From positions 18,753 through 82,752 of the forward strand of contig JANXRW010000126.1 of assembly GCA_025356655.1 (NCBI GenBank): a DNA stretch of 64,000 nt, given 5' to 3'. The notes below the pieces were generated by a model, which was given only the letters and a program-made list of their open reading frames with translations, made no database searches and was not told the origin of the DNA. Both the position numbers and the translations under genes were made by a program. Origin of the DNA: Betaproteobacteria bacterium (GTDB lineage Bacteria > Pseudomonadota > Gammaproteobacteria > Burkholderiales > SHXO01). Position 1 is the first letter of the stretch; each line of letters begins with the position of its first letter. This document shows positions 35,185-44,636 of this stretch, piece by piece.

Positions 35185-38100
35185 GGTGTGGCGACCGCCT
35201 CGGGGGAGCGGCGCTGGCGCTTCGGAATCAGGCGGTCCAGGTAAAGGTAGATGACCGGTGTGGTGTAGAGGGTCAGGATCTGACTGACGATGAGCCCGCC
35301 CACGATGGCAATGCCCAGTGGCCGGCGCAGTTCCGCCCCCACCCCGGCGCTCAGCGCCAGGGGCATTGCACCGAGCATGGCCGCGAAGGTGGTCATCAGG
35401 ATGGGCCGCAGGCGCAGCAGGCAGGCCGCGTGGATGGCAGCGGCTGCGTCCAAACGGCGAGTGCGCTTCAGTTCCAGTGCAACGTCGATCATCATGATCG
35501 CGTTCTTCTTGACGATACCGATGAGCAAGATAATGCCGATGAAGGCGATGACGTCGAGTTCACCCCCCAGGATAATCAGCGCCAGCAGTGCGCCAAGTCC
35601 TGCCGAGGGCAGCGTCGAGAGGATGGTGAGCGGGTGAACGAAGCTCTCGTAGAGTACCCCGAGCACGATGTAGACGGTGATGAGCGCCGCCAAGATTAGC
35701 AGGGGCTCGTTGATGAGCGCGGCCTGAAAGGCCTGGGCCGTTCCCTGGAAGCTCGCGCGCAGGCCCGGGGGCAGGCCCAGCCCCGCTGCGGCTGAGTCGA
35801 TGGCGCGTACGGCCTCGCCCAGGGCTACACCCGGGGCTAGGTTGAAGGATAAGGTGGCGGCCGGAAACTGGTCCTGATGGTTCTGCACTAGTAGGGCGTT
35901 GGTCTCGCGCAGTTGGGTGAACGCGCCTAAGGGCACCGGCGCTGCCCCGGGCGGGCGCACGTAGATGGCGCTGAGCGCTTCGGGACCCAGCCGGTAGCGG
36001 GGCTTCACCTCGAGGATCACCCGGTACTGGTTGAGTTGCGTGTACACGGTGGAAACCTGGCGTTGGCCGAAGGCGTCGTAGAGGGTGTCATTGACCATCT
36101 GGGGGGTGACGCCCAGGCGCGCGGCAGTCACCCGGTCGATGCCCAGATTGGCCTGAAGGCCCCCGTCCTGCCGGTCGCTCGCCACCGACCGAAGCTGGGG
36201 CAAGGCGCGCAGGGTCTCCAGCAGCCGTGGCGCCCAGGTCTCCAGTTCCTGAGCGTCCGCGTCCTGCAGCGTATATTGGAATTGTGTCCGGCTCACCCGG
36301 CTCTCCACCGTGAGGTCCTGGGCGGGTTGCAGATAGAGTTGCGCGGCAGGGTAGCTCGCGCTGGCTTGGTTGATCCGGTTCATTACCTCGCGCGCGCTCG
36401 CCCGCCGCTGCGCCTGGGGCTTGAGGTTGACCAGGAGGCGGCCGCTGTTGAGGGTGGTATTGGTGCCGTCCACCCCGATGAAGGAAGACAGGCTCTCCAC
36501 TGCGGGATCGGCCGATACCAAACGCGCGAGCGCTTGTTGGTGTTCTGCCATGGCGGCGAAGGAGACCGATGCCGGCGCCTCAGTGATTCCCACGAGTAGC
36601 CCGGTGTCCTGTGAGGGGAAGAACCCCTTGGGTACCAGGATGTACAGGCCAACGGTGAGGACCAGTGTGACTAGCGCCACCACCAAGGTGGTGCGCCGGG
36701 CTGCGATCGCTAGCGAGAGGCTGCGCCCATAGGCCGCGGTAACGCGCTCAAGGACCAGGCGAGCTTGCCGCTGCAGGCGGTTCTCCGACGCGTTCTGGTG
36801 GGGCCGCAGCAGCCGGCTACACATCATCGGGGTCAGCGTGAGCGAGATGGCAAGCGAGAGGCCGATGGTCACGCTGAGCGTGATGGCAAACTCACGGAAC
36901 AGGCGTCCCACCACGTCGCCCATGAACAGCAGGGGGATCAACACGGCCACGAGCGAGACCGTGAGCGATACCAGCGTAAATCCGATCTCGCGTGAGCCGC
37001 GCAGGGCTGCCTGCAGGGGCAGTTCCCCTTCTTCCAGGTGACGGACTATATTCTCGATCATGACGATGGCATCGTCGACCACGAAGCCCGTGGCGATGGT
37101 GAGCGCCATGAGCGTCAGGTTGTTCAGGCTGAAGCCCAGCAGGTAGATCACGCCCAAGGTTCCGACCAGGGACAGTGGCACGGCGATACTTGGGATCAAC
37201 GTGGCCGCGGCGGTGCGCAGGAACAGAAAGATCACGAGAACCACCAGGGCCACCGCCATGACCAACTCCACCTCCACGTCAGCGACTGCCGCGCGAATCG
37301 TCGTGGTGCGATCGGTGAGGGCGGTAAGGCGTACGCTGGGCGGCAGCGAGGCCTCCAGCCGAGGTAATAGAGCGCGGACTCGGTCCACCACCTCGATCAC
37401 GTTCGCGCCGGGCTGGCGCTGCACGTTCAGCACGACGGCAGCGGACGCGCCTGCCCAGGCCGCCTGGCGGACGTTCTCCGCGCCGTCGCTGACGTCCGCT
37501 AAGTCGGTGAGCAGCACCGGGGCGCCGCCTCGGTAGGCCACCACCAGGGAGCGATAATCGCGGCTCGAGAGGAGCTGATCGTTGGCCGCGATGGTGAAGG
37601 CGCGGCGTGGGCCGTCCAGGTTCCCTTTGGCCTGGTTGACGTTGGCGGCGGCCAGCGCGGTACGCAGGTCCTCCAGGGTCAGGCCGTAGGCGGCTAGCGC
37701 GTCGGGATTTGCCTGGACGCGGATCGCCGGCCGCTGGCCACCGCTGATGCTGACCAGGCCCACCCCGGGGAGTTGGGCGATTTTTTGCGACAGGCGTGTT
37801 TCGGCCAAGTCCTCCACACGCGGCAGGGGCAGCGTATCAGAGCTGAGCGCCAGCGTAAGGACCGGCGCGTCCGCCGGGTTGACCTTGCTGTAGGCGGGCG
37901 GGGAGGGCAGGTCCTTGGGCAGCAGCGTGAAGGAACTGTTGATGGCGGCCTGCACCTGCTGCTCGGCCACGTCCAGGTTCAGCTCCAGGCTGAACTGGAG
38001 GGTGATGAGAGAACTGCCGCCCGAACTCGAGGAACTCATCTGAACGAGCCCCGGCATCTGCCCGAACTGGCGCTCCAGCGGGGCCGTGACCGAGGTGCCC

Positions 38101-38276
38101 ATGACCTCGGGGCTGGCGCCGGGGTAGAAGGTCACGACCTGGATGGTCGGGTAGTCCACCTGGGGCAATGCCGACACCGGCAACTGCCGATAGGCCAGCG
38201 CGCCGGTGAGCAAGAGGGCCACCATCAGCAAGGTGGTAGCCACCGGCCGCAGGATGAAGGGGCGCGACAGGTTCAT
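35181..38276 (-). CDS. mdtB: RND efflux permease, MdtB-like
   Basis: The first permease of the pair, 1031 residues. N-terminus [47 protein letters not shown] is very close to MdtB/MuxB proteins. The proton-relay Asp pair sits in [25 protein letters not shown] and the second-half [20 protein letters not shown] are conserved RND motifs. Four-base overlaps with mdtA upstream and the second permease downstream show tight coupling. MdtABC-type pumps handle bile salts, novobiocin and other amphiphiles in other species; the range here is unknown. Confidence 0.92.
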   Translation of the reverse strand: MNLSRPFILRPVATTLLMVALLLTGALAYRQLPVSALPQVDYPTIQVVTFYPGASPEVMGTSVTAPLERQFGQMPGLVQMSSSSSGGSSLITLQFSLELNLDVAEQQVQAAINSSFTLLPKDLPSPPAYSKVNPADAPVLTLALSSDTLPLPRVEDLAETRLSQKIAQLPGVGLVSISGGQRPAIRVQANPDALAAYGLTLEDLRTALAAANVNQAKGNLDGPRRAFTIAANDQLLSSRDYRSLVVAYRGGAPVLLTDLADVSDGAENVRQAAWAGASAAVVLNVQRQPGANVIEVVDRVRALLPRLEASLPPSVRLTALTDRTTTIRAAVADVEVELVMAVALVVLVIFLFLRTAAATLIPSIAVPLSLVGTLGVIYLLGFSLNNLTLMALTIATGFVVDDAIVMIENIVRHLEEGELPLQAALRGSREIGFTLVSLTVSLVAVLIPLLFMGDVVGRLFREFAITLSVTIGLSLAISLTLTPMMCSRLLRPHQNASENRLQRQARLVLERVTAAYGRSLSLAIAARRTTLVVALVTLVLTVGLYILVPKGFFPSQDTGLLVGITEAPASVSFAAMAEHQQALARLVSADPAVESLSSFIGVDGTNTTLNSGRLLVNLKPQAQRRASAREVMNRINQASASYPAAQLYLQPAQDLTVESRVSRTQFQYTLQDADAQELETWAPRLLETLRALPQLRSVASDRQDGGLQANLGIDRVTAARLGVTPQMVNDTLYDAFGQRQVSTVYTQLNQYRVILEVKPRYRLGPEALSAIYVRPPGAAPVPLGAFTQLRETNALLVQNHQDQFPAATLSFNLAPGVALGEAVRAIDSAAAGLGLPPGLRASFQGTAQAFQAALINEPLLILAALITVYIVLGVLYESFVHPLTILSTLPSAGLGALLALIILGGELDVIAFIGIILLIGIVKKNAIMMIDVALELKRTRRLDAAAAIHAACLLRLRPILMTTFAAMLGAMPLALSAGVGAELRRPLGIAIVGGLIVSQILTLYTTPVIYLYLDRLIPKRQRRSPEAVATP

Positions 38277-39520
38277 GGACGCTTGGGACGCTGCCCGTCG
38301 CGAGTGCGCCCTGCCGCGGGGTCGCGGCTGATGGGTTCGACCTTGCTGCCTTCGCGCAGGCGGTCCCCGCCGTCGGCCACCACCGACTCGCCTGGGGCGA
38401 CCCCGCTTTCCACCGAGGTGTCCTCGCCCAGCGTCGGCCCGAGGACCACCGGTCGCGCGCTCACGGTCTTGTCCGCTTTAACCACATAAACGAGCGCGCC
38501 CTGGCTGGTTCGCTGGATGGCGCTCGACGGGACCAGCGTCGCCGCACTGCGCAGTTCCATGAGCAGGCGGGCGTTGACGAACTGGTTGGCGAAGAGCGCG
38601 CCGTCGGCGTTGTCGAACTGGGCTTTGAGCTTCACGGTGCCGGTGGTGCTGTCGATCTGGTTGTCCAGGGTAAGCAGTGCGCCCGTGGCCAGCTTGGTGC
38701 GCCCCTCCCGGTCGTATGCCTCCACCGCGGGCTTGTCGTCGCCACGGCGCAACAGGGCCTGGACCCGTGGCAGGCTGTCCTCGGGGATGCTGAAGACCAC
38801 CGCCACGGGCTGGATCTGGGTGATGACCACGAGGCCGCCCGCATCATTGGCGTGCACGATGTTTCCCCGATCCACTAGGCGCAGCCCCAGGCGCCCGCTA
38901 ATGGGGGCCGTGATGCGTGCGTAGGTGAGTTGTAGCCGGGCGCTATCGATCTGGGACTGGTCCACCTTGAGCGTGGCCTCGTACTGGGCCGCCAGCGCCT
39001 GCTGTGTATCGAGTTGCTGGCCTGCGATGGAGTCTTGCGCCAGGAGCGTCCGATAGCGCTCCAGGTCCAGCCTGGCGTTTTTGAGCAGCGCTTGATCGCG
39101 GGCGTACTGGCCCTGAGCCTGATCGAGCAGGACCCGGTACGGCCGCGGGTCGATCTCGGCGAGCAGATCCCCTGCCTTCACCAACTGTCCTTCGGTGAAG
39201 GCAACCCGGATCAATTCGCCGTCAACGCGGCTTTTAACCAAAGCGGTCTGCAGTGGCACCACCGTGCCCAGTCCGTGGAGGTAGACGGGCAGGTCCGCCT
39301 TGCGCACGGGAAGAGCGACGACCGGGACAGGCCGCGGCGCGGCCTTGTTCGGCGGGGTATCGGGCGGCGGACGTTTCCACAGCAGGCCGAACGCCACGCC
39401 AGCGCCGACTAACAGCAGGCCGAGCACCAACGGCCACCGGCGTTTGCGCGCGGCATGACGCATCGGTAGTGTCAGCGGCGGCGGAGGGAGTGTGTCCGGA
39501 GGCGTCGTGGAGTCGTCCAA
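38273..39520 (-). CDS. mdtA: RND periplasmic adaptor (membrane fusion protein), MdtA-like
   Basis: The adaptor linking the MdtBC-type pump to its outer-membrane channel, 415 residues. One N-terminal membrane anchor (about 29-48, [19 protein letters not shown]) follows a short Pro-rich cytoplasmic segment. The lipoyl halves ([34 protein letters not shown] and [24 protein letters not shown]) flank a helical hairpin, and the beta-barrel domain is seen in [28 protein letters not shown]. It is first in the operon. No divergent regulator gene is present; the next plus-strand gene is an unrelated transporter. Confidence 0.93.
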   Translation of the reverse strand: MDDSTTPPDTLPPPPLTLPMRHAARKRRWPLVLGLLLVGAGVAFGLLWKRPPPDTPPNKAAPRPVPVVALPVRKADLPVYLHGLGTVVPLQTALVKSRVDGELIRVAFTEGQLVKAGDLLAEIDPRPYRVLLDQAQGQYARDQALLKNARLDLERYRTLLAQDSIAGQQLDTQQALAAQYEATLKVDQSQIDSARLQLTYARITAPISGRLGLRLVDRGNIVHANDAGGLVVITQIQPVAVVFSIPEDSLPRVQALLRRGDDKPAVEAYDREGRTKLATGALLTLDNQIDSTTGTVKLKAQFDNADGALFANQFVNARLLMELRSAATLVPSSAIQRTSQGALVYVVKADKTVSARPVVLGPTLGEDTSVESGVAPGESVVADGGDRLREGSKVEPISRDPAAGRTRDGQRPKRP

Positions 39521-39802
39521 AGGGCAGTTCCCTACATGACGGCAAGCACCCTGCGTCTCGCGGCGGCGCGCCAGGGGCCGGCTTTAGGTTTTAAGGAGAT
39601 AGCTCGCATGCGATCCGGGCGGCCAGCCCCGGCCGACATCCGGGTGCTCAAGAGCCTTGTCGCGCGCGCAAGGCCGCCGGAGTCTCCATTCTAGACTTTT
39701 GGGCGACTGCGTAGGTGCGGTGCTCGAGTGCGGGGGAGTCACATCTGTTGGGAATTGTTGCTGGCGCGGCGGGTCGTGGTTACACTAAAGCGGTGGTGCA
39801 AA

Positions 39803-39819
39803 TGCACAAGCGTGGTGCA
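39803..39819 (+). promoter_or_regulatory. NtrC-binding site
   Basis: TGCACAAGCGTGGTGCA matches the 17-base NtrC consensus TGCAC-N5-TGGTGCA exactly in the conserved positions. A further half-site TGGTGCA (39794-39800) immediately precedes it. It lies about 100 bases upstream of the sigma-54 promoter, the normal place for an enhancer, and suggests activation under nitrogen limitation. Confidence 0.72.
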
Positions 39820-39915
39820 TGGTCGGCGTCGTCGCGTCTCGGTCATCGCAGCGAGAGTGTTGGGAGGTGCTTGTTTTCTAATCCGAAAAAAGTCACTGCG
39901 CACTCAGTCTCTGGG

Positions 39916-39931
39916 CGGCATGGGTCTTGCA
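39916..39931 (+). promoter_or_regulatory. Sigma-54 promoter for the amide/urea-type transporter operon
   Basis: CGGCATGGGTCTTGCA has the -24 GG (39917-39918) and -12 GC (39929-39930) separated by exactly 10 bases, with TTGCA at -12 as in the consensus. Transcription would start near 39942, giving a 26-base leader before the GTG at 39968. Confidence 0.7.
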
Positions 39932-39967
39932 AAAGCGTCTCCCACCTATTCGCTAGGGGAGTAAGCC

Positions 39968-40822
39968 GTGACTGCGGTAGCGTTCCTGTTCGATGTGCTG
40001 GCCTACAGCGCGGTTTTCGTGCTCGTGGGCCTTGGTCTGGGAATCATCGCCAGCATGATGGGCATCTTTAACTTCGCCCACGGTGAGTTCGTCCTGCTCG
40101 GCGCCTACACGGTTTACCTCTTTGAGCAGCATGGCCTGCCCGTGTGGTGCGGAATGCTGGCCGCACCGCTCGTCGTTGCCCTGGTCGGGCTGCTGCTCGA
40201 GCGCATCGCCATACGCCGCTTCTACGCCACGCCGGTGGTGGCCATGCTGGGCACCTATGCCATCGGCCTGTCGTTGCGCGAAGGGGTGCGCACCTTGCTG
40301 GCCGGCCAGTTCTACAACGTCACGGCGCCCCTGGTGGGCTCCTTCGCCCTGGGCGAACTCTCCGTGTCGCGCTGGCGCACTGCCGTCATCCTCATCACGC
40401 TCCTGGTGATGCTGGGGTGTTATGCGCTACTCACCCAGACGCGGATGGGTTTGCAGGTGCGAGCGGCGTTGGAGAACCCGGCGCTCGCGCGCGCCTCGGG
40501 AATTTCCACCGCACGGGTCTACGCGGCCACCTTCGCCTTCGGGGCAGGGCTCGCGGGCTTGGCTGGCGGGCTCATGGTGCCGATCTATTCGCTCAGCGCC
40601 GACATGGGCGTGCCGTTTCTCATCAAATCCTTCCTTGCCGTGATGCTGGGCGGGATGGGCAGCTTCGATGGGGCCGTCGCCGGTTCCGCCCTGGTGGGTG
40701 GGTCCAGTGCGGCATTGCCCTGGTTCATCAAGCCGGTGGTGGCCGACGTGCTGGTGTTTTTAATCGCCATTGCTATTGTAAAACTGCGGCCTGATGGCCT
40801 GTTGTCCCACTGGAGGAGATGA
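39968..40822 (+). CDS. ABC transporter permease, UrtB/LivH-like
   Basis: One of two membrane permeases of a branched-chain amino acid/urea/amide (HAAT) ABC transporter, 284 residues with about eight hydrophobic helices. The sequence GIIASMMGIFNFAHGEFVLLGAY is the typical LivH/UrtB start, and LAVMLGGMGSFDGAVAGSALVG is the coupling segment toward the end. GTG start with GGGGAG upstream. It is the first gene of the operon permease-binding protein-permease-ATPase-ATPase-amidase, behind a sigma-54 promoter and an NtrC site, so the substrate is likely a nitrogen source such as urea or a short-chain amide. Confidence 0.88.
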   Translation: MTAVAFLFDVLAYSAVFVLVGLGLGIIASMMGIFNFAHGEFVLLGAYTVYLFEQHGLPVWCGMLAAPLVVALVGLLLERIAIRRFYATPVVAMLGTYAIGLSLREGVRTLLAGQFYNVTAPLVGSFALGELSVSRWRTAVILITLLVMLGCYALLTQTRMGLQVRAALENPALARASGISTARVYAATFAFGAGLAGLAGGLMVPIYSLSADMGVPFLIKSFLAVMLGGMGSFDGAVAGSALVGGSSAALPWFIKPVVADVLVFLIAIAIVKLRPDGLLSHWRR

Positions 40823-40826
40823 ATCA

Positions 40827-42059
40827 ATGGCTGAGCGCAACGGTAGTGATCCGCAATCCCTCGCTCGAAGGATGTTCCTCGAGCGCGCTGGTCTCCTGGG
40901 CGGAACGGTCGCGGTGGGCGGGGGTAGTTACCTGCTCAATCCCAAGGGGGCCTGGGCGGCGGATCCCATCAGGGTCGGAATCGCCACGGACCTGACCGGA
41001 CCCATCAGCTGGGGCGGTGTGCCTAACGCCAACGTCGCGAGGATGGTGATTGAGGACATCAATGCTGCTGGCGGCCTCCTCGGTCGTCCACTGCAGATGA
41101 TCCTGGAGGACACGGCCACCAACGAGGCATTCGCCGTGACCAAAGTGCGCAAGCTCGTGCAGAAGGACAAGGTGGACGTGGTGTTCGGCGGCATCACCAG
41201 TTCAATGCGCAATGCCATCAAGGACACGATCGTCAACCGCGGCAAGACGCTCTACATCTACCCGCAGCTCTATGAAGGCAGGGAGTGCACGCCTTACCTC
41301 TTTTGCACCGGCCCGACCCCGGCACAGCAGTGCGACACGTTCATCCCCTGGCTCATCAAGAACGGCGGCAAGAAGTTCTACCTGCCTTCGGCCGACTATG
41401 TCTGGCCGCACGTGCTCAACGAATATGCGCGTAAGACCATCGAGAAACACGGCGGTGAGGTCGTAGGCGAGGAGTACTTCCCGGTGGACCACAACGAATA
41501 CAGCGCCACGGTGAACAAGATCATGTCCAGCGGCGTCAACGTGGTCTTCAATACCACGATCTCGCCTGGCGTCGCGGCTTTATTCAAACAACTCTCAGAC
41601 GCGGGGTTCAGCAAGAAGGGGGGCCGGCTGGCTTGCGTATACTACGACGAGAACGCGCTCAACATTACCTCGGCCAATGAGGTCGAAGGCCTTGCGAGCT
41701 GCCTGGACTACTTCAAGGCCGTAAATGACCCCTACGGCGCAAAGCTGCAGGAGAAGTACACCAAGCTCTACGGCACTAAAAATTCCTTCACCGCCGGCAG
41801 CGGGTCCACGGGCATGTACCGGGGGATTCGCCTGTGGGCGGAGTCCGTGAAGGAGGCGCGGAGCGTCAAGCGCGAGGAAGTGGCGGCGGCACTCGATCAC
41901 GCGAAGCTCCTCGACGGTCCCGGAGGACCCTGCGAGATGGTGCCCGGTACGCGCCACGTGAAGATGAACATGTATACGGCGGTGGCCAAGGGCGGCAAGT
42001 ACGAGATCGTCGAGAAGAGCAACGGCGCGGTGCTGCCCGGCGAATGCCTGAAGAGCTGA
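40827..42059 (+). CDS. Periplasmic substrate-binding protein, UrtA/amide-binding type
   Basis: A 410-residue type I periplasmic binding protein of the HAAT family. ATG 40827 is preceded by GGAGGAG. The leader has the twin-arginine motif ARRMFLERAG (about 13-22), a hydrophobic stretch and AWAA cleavage site, so it is probably exported folded by Tat. Mature sequence starts ADPIRVGIATDLTGPISWGG; INAAGGLLGRPLQMILEDTATN and KVDVVFGGITSSMRNA are family landmarks. The closest recognisable relatives are urea and short-chain amide binding proteins. The coupled amidase supports an amide as ligand, by inference. Confidence 0.85.
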   Translation: MAERNGSDPQSLARRMFLERAGLLGGTVAVGGGSYLLNPKGAWAADPIRVGIATDLTGPISWGGVPNANVARMVIEDINAAGGLLGRPLQMILEDTATNEAFAVTKVRKLVQKDKVDVVFGGITSSMRNAIKDTIVNRGKTLYIYPQLYEGRECTPYLFCTGPTPAQQCDTFIPWLIKNGGKKFYLPSADYVWPHVLNEYARKTIEKHGGEVVGEEYFPVDHNEYSATVNKIMSSGVNVVFNTTISPGVAALFKQLSDAGFSKKGGRLACVYYDENALNITSANEVEGLASCLDYFKAVNDPYGAKLQEKYTKLYGTKNSFTAGSGSTGMYRGIRLWAESVKEARSVKREEVAAALDHAKLLDGPGGPCEMVPGTRHVKMNMYTAVAKGGKYEIVEKSNGAVLPGECLKS

Positions 42060-43093
42060 TTTCGGGCCCGGCAAGGCTCGCCCCTCCTGCCCGGGTAGCG
42101 GCGCGCGCGCGCGCCCTCCTACCCGGGATCGAATTGGGACTGCTGGCCCTAGCCCTCGTTCTCCCGCCGTTCCTGGAAGACTTCTGGGTGCTCTTTGCCA
42201 CCCGGGTCGCCATATTGAGCCTGCTGGCCTTGAGCTTCGATCTGGTCTGGGGCTACGCCGGGATCATGAGCTTCGGCCAGGCGCTCTTCTCCGGCATGGC
42301 CGGCTACTGCACGGCCCTGCTGGCCACGCAACTCGGCGTCACCTCCGTGTTCGTGCTGCTGGGCACGGGTGCGCTCGTGGGCTTGTTCGTGGCGCTCGCC
42401 GTGGCGGCGCTGGTGATCCTGGGTAAGCGGGCACCCTCGTTGGTTTTTGTGTCACTGGGCACGCTGACCGGTTCCTACGTGGTGGAGCGTTTGGCGCGAG
42501 GGTGGTCCTTCGTGGGGGGGCAGAACGGCATTCCCTCGCTGCCGCGTCTAACCCTAGGCCGCTTCGAAATCGCCGAGGGCCCGATGTTCTATTACCTGGC
42601 GCTTTTCGTGCTGGTTCTGGTGTACGTGGGGCTTCGGTTCTTCACCCGCTCGCAACTGGGGCTCGTGCTGGCGGGAATGCGTCAGCAGGAGGGGCGGATC
42701 GCTTTTTTCGGCTACCGCCTGCAACACCTCAAGGGCGTCACCTTCTGTCTGGCCGGACTCATCGCCGGAATCTCCGGTTGCCTTTATGCCTTCCACGAGG
42801 GCTATGTGGGGCCGGGCCAACTGGGCCCCGTGCAGTCGACCCAGGTGGTGCTCTACGTGCTTTTCGGCGGTGTGGGCACGTTGGTGGGGGCGGTGCTCGG
42901 TGTGAGCCTCGTGGATCTCTTCAGCTATTTTCTCTCCCAGCGCTTCGAGACCGCCTGGCCCATCGTGCTGGGCGTGCTGTTGCTGCTAATTGTGATGTAC
43001 CGTCCCTCGGGCCTCATCGGGCTGCTCGTCTCGGACCGCGAACGCATCGGATCCTTCGGTCGGGGGGGCAAGACGGGGGAGAAGCCTCGGTGA
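42044..43093 (+). CDS. ABC transporter permease, UrtC/LivM-like
   Basis: The second permease of the transporter, 349 residues. The ATG at 42044 overlaps the end of the binding-protein gene; a later GTG or TTG start is possible because the first 20 residues are not conserved. SLLALSFDLVWGYAGIMSFGQALFSGMAGY is the LivM/UrtC signature and VLFGGVGTLVGAVLGVSLVDLF the coupling region. Its stop overlaps the GTG of the first ATPase gene (GTGA). Confidence 0.88.
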   Translation: MPEELISGPARLAPPARVAARARALLPGIELGLLALALVLPPFLEDFWVLFATRVAILSLLALSFDLVWGYAGIMSFGQALFSGMAGYCTALLATQLGVTSVFVLLGTGALVGLFVALAVAALVILGKRAPSLVFVSLGTLTGSYVVERLARGWSFVGGQNGIPSLPRLTLGRFEIAEGPMFYYLALFVLVLVYVGLRFFTRSQLGLVLAGMRQQEGRIAFFGYRLQHLKGVTFCLAGLIAGISGCLYAFHEGYVGPGQLGPVQSTQVVLYVLFGGVGTLVGAVLGVSLVDLFSYFLSQRFETAWPIVLGVLLLLIVMYRPSGLIGLLVSDRERIGSFGRGGKTGEKPR

Positions 43094-43824
43094 GCCTCCT
43101 GGAGGTGCGCGGCTTAGGCAAATCCTACGGGGCCCTGCGGGCACTCGACGCAGCCGACCTGGATGTAGCAGCGGGTGAGTTCCATGGGTTGATCGGTCCC
43201 AATGGGTCGGGTAAGAGCACCTTGCTCAAGTGCATCGCGGGCGCGGAAATGCCCACCGAGGGCAGCATCCGGCTCGGCACCGCGGATGTCACGCGCCTGC
43301 CGCCCCCGGAACGTGCGCGCGCGGGTCTCAGCTTGAAGTTCCAAATCACCAGCGTGCTGCCGCAACTATGCGTCTACGACAACGTGCTGCTCGCCTTGCA
43401 GGCCGGCGACAGCCTCTTCGACCTGCTGCTGTCGCGTTCGCGCCGTCGTCTCGACGAACAGGTGAAAGCGCTGCTTTCGCGCTTTCGTTTGGATGGCCGC
43501 GCCCAGGACCTTGCCGGCCACCTGTCCCACGGTGAGCAACAGTGGCTTGAGATTGCCATGGCGCTTGCCTGCAGGCCGACGTTGTTGCTGCTCGATGAGC
43601 CCACGGCGGGAATGAGCCCGCAGGAACGCCGGGCTACGGGTGAATTGCTCGAACCGCTCCGTGGTGAGTGCGCACTGCTCATCGTGGAGCACGACCTCGG
43701 CTTCATCGGCGAGATCTGCGATTCACTCACTGTGCTCGATCAGGGCCAGGTCGTCGCCACGGGGCCGCTGGCCGAAGTGCAGGCGAGCGAGCGCGTCGCG
43801 CAAGCCTATCTCAACCATGGCTGA
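43090..43824 (+). CDS. ABC transporter ATPase, UrtD/LivG-like
   Basis: A cytoplasmic ATPase subunit of 244 residues. Walker A GPNGSGKST near residue 35, signature HLSHGEQQWLEIAMAL (LSHGEQ in place of LSGGQ, as usual for UrtD), Walker B LLLLDEPTAGMSPQE and the switch His in LLIVEHDLGF are all intact. The frame is open far upstream, but GTG 43090 begins the conserved SLLEVRGLGKSYGALRAL and overlaps the permease stop. It pairs with the following UrtE/LivF-like subunit. Confidence 0.9.
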   Translation: MSLLEVRGLGKSYGALRALDAADLDVAAGEFHGLIGPNGSGKSTLLKCIAGAEMPTEGSIRLGTADVTRLPPPERARAGLSLKFQITSVLPQLCVYDNVLLALQAGDSLFDLLLSRSRRRLDEQVKALLSRFRLDGRAQDLAGHLSHGEQQWLEIAMALACRPTLLLLDEPTAGMSPQERRATGELLEPLRGECALLIVEHDLGFIGEICDSLTVLDQGQVVATGPLAEVQASERVAQAYLNHG

Positions 43825-44521
43825 AGGCCTCCTGCTTCGGGCCGAAGGCCTCAGCACCTTCTACGGAACCAGCCAAGCGCTCTTCGACGTGGGCCTGCGC
43901 GTGCCCTCGCGTGGGGGGGTGGCGATCCTGGGGCGCAACGGCGCGGGCAAGACCACCTTGCTCAAGACCCTCGCCGGCGATCTCCGGCCCGCGCGCGGAC
44001 AGGTGCATTTCGACGGTGAGGACGTTACCCGACTGCGCACCGAACTTCGCGTACGCCGCGGTATCAGCCACGTGCCCCAGGAGCACGGCGTCTTCGCCGG
44101 GATGACCGTCAGGGAGAATCTAGCTGTGGGTGCCATGGCCGATACCCAGGGCAGGCACCGCATCGACGAGATGCTGACGCTGTTCCCGCGGCTTGGGCAG
44201 CGCCTCGCGCAGAAGGCGGGAACGCTCTCCGGGGGCGAGCGCAAGATGCTGGCCATCAGCCGCGCCCTTCTCGCGGGGCCGGACTTGCTGATGCTCGACG
44301 AGCCCACCGAAGGCGTCTGGCACGGCGTAGTCGATGAAATCGGTGAGCGCTTGGTGCAACTCAGCGCCACTATCGCTGTGTTGATCGTCGAGCAACACGT
44401 GAAACTGGCCCTGCGCGTGTCCAGTTATTGCTACGTCATGGACCGCGGGCGCGTGGCGCTGGAGGGCGCCTCGGCGGCGGTGCGTGATGACCCGCAACTG
44501 CAGCGGCTCCTGGCGCCGTGA
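43817..44521 (+). CDS. ABC transporter ATPase, UrtE/LivF-like
   Basis: The second ATPase, 234 residues. Walker A GRNGAGKTT, signature TLSGGERKMLAISRALL, Walker B DLLMLDEPTEGVW and switch VLIVEQHVKLAL are complete. SHVPQEHGVFAGMTVRENL is the Q-loop region. Its ATG lies inside the last codons of the previous gene. The frame also extends far upstream, but that part overlaps the UrtD-like gene and is not real. It is followed after 115 bases by the amidase. Confidence 0.9.
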   Translation: MAEGLLLRAEGLSTFYGTSQALFDVGLRVPSRGGVAILGRNGAGKTTLLKTLAGDLRPARGQVHFDGEDVTRLRTELRVRRGISHVPQEHGVFAGMTVRENLAVGAMADTQGRHRIDEMLTLFPRLGQRLAQKAGTLSGGERKMLAISRALLAGPDLLMLDEPTEGVWHGVVDEIGERLVQLSATIAVLIVEQHVKLALRVSSYCYVMDRGRVALEGASAAVRDDPQLQRLLAP

Positions 44522-44636
44522 AACCCAGGGGGACGTCTTGCCGCCCCTGTGCCGCCAACCACAAACTTGCCTCCGTGGATTGCCTCCGCGCGTGAGGAAC
44601 CCGTCACCCCCAGCCCAAGCACCCTAGGAGATGAAC

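Larger units (their letters stand above)
39521..39967. other. Divergent intergenic region between the RND operon and the amide-transport operon
   Basis: No gene recognised. It holds an NtrC-type site (39803-39819) and a sigma-54 promoter (39916-39931) oriented toward the plus-strand transporter operon. Any promoter for the minus-strand RND operon should lie near 39530-39700, but no convincing sigma-70 elements were seen there. Confidence 0.7.
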
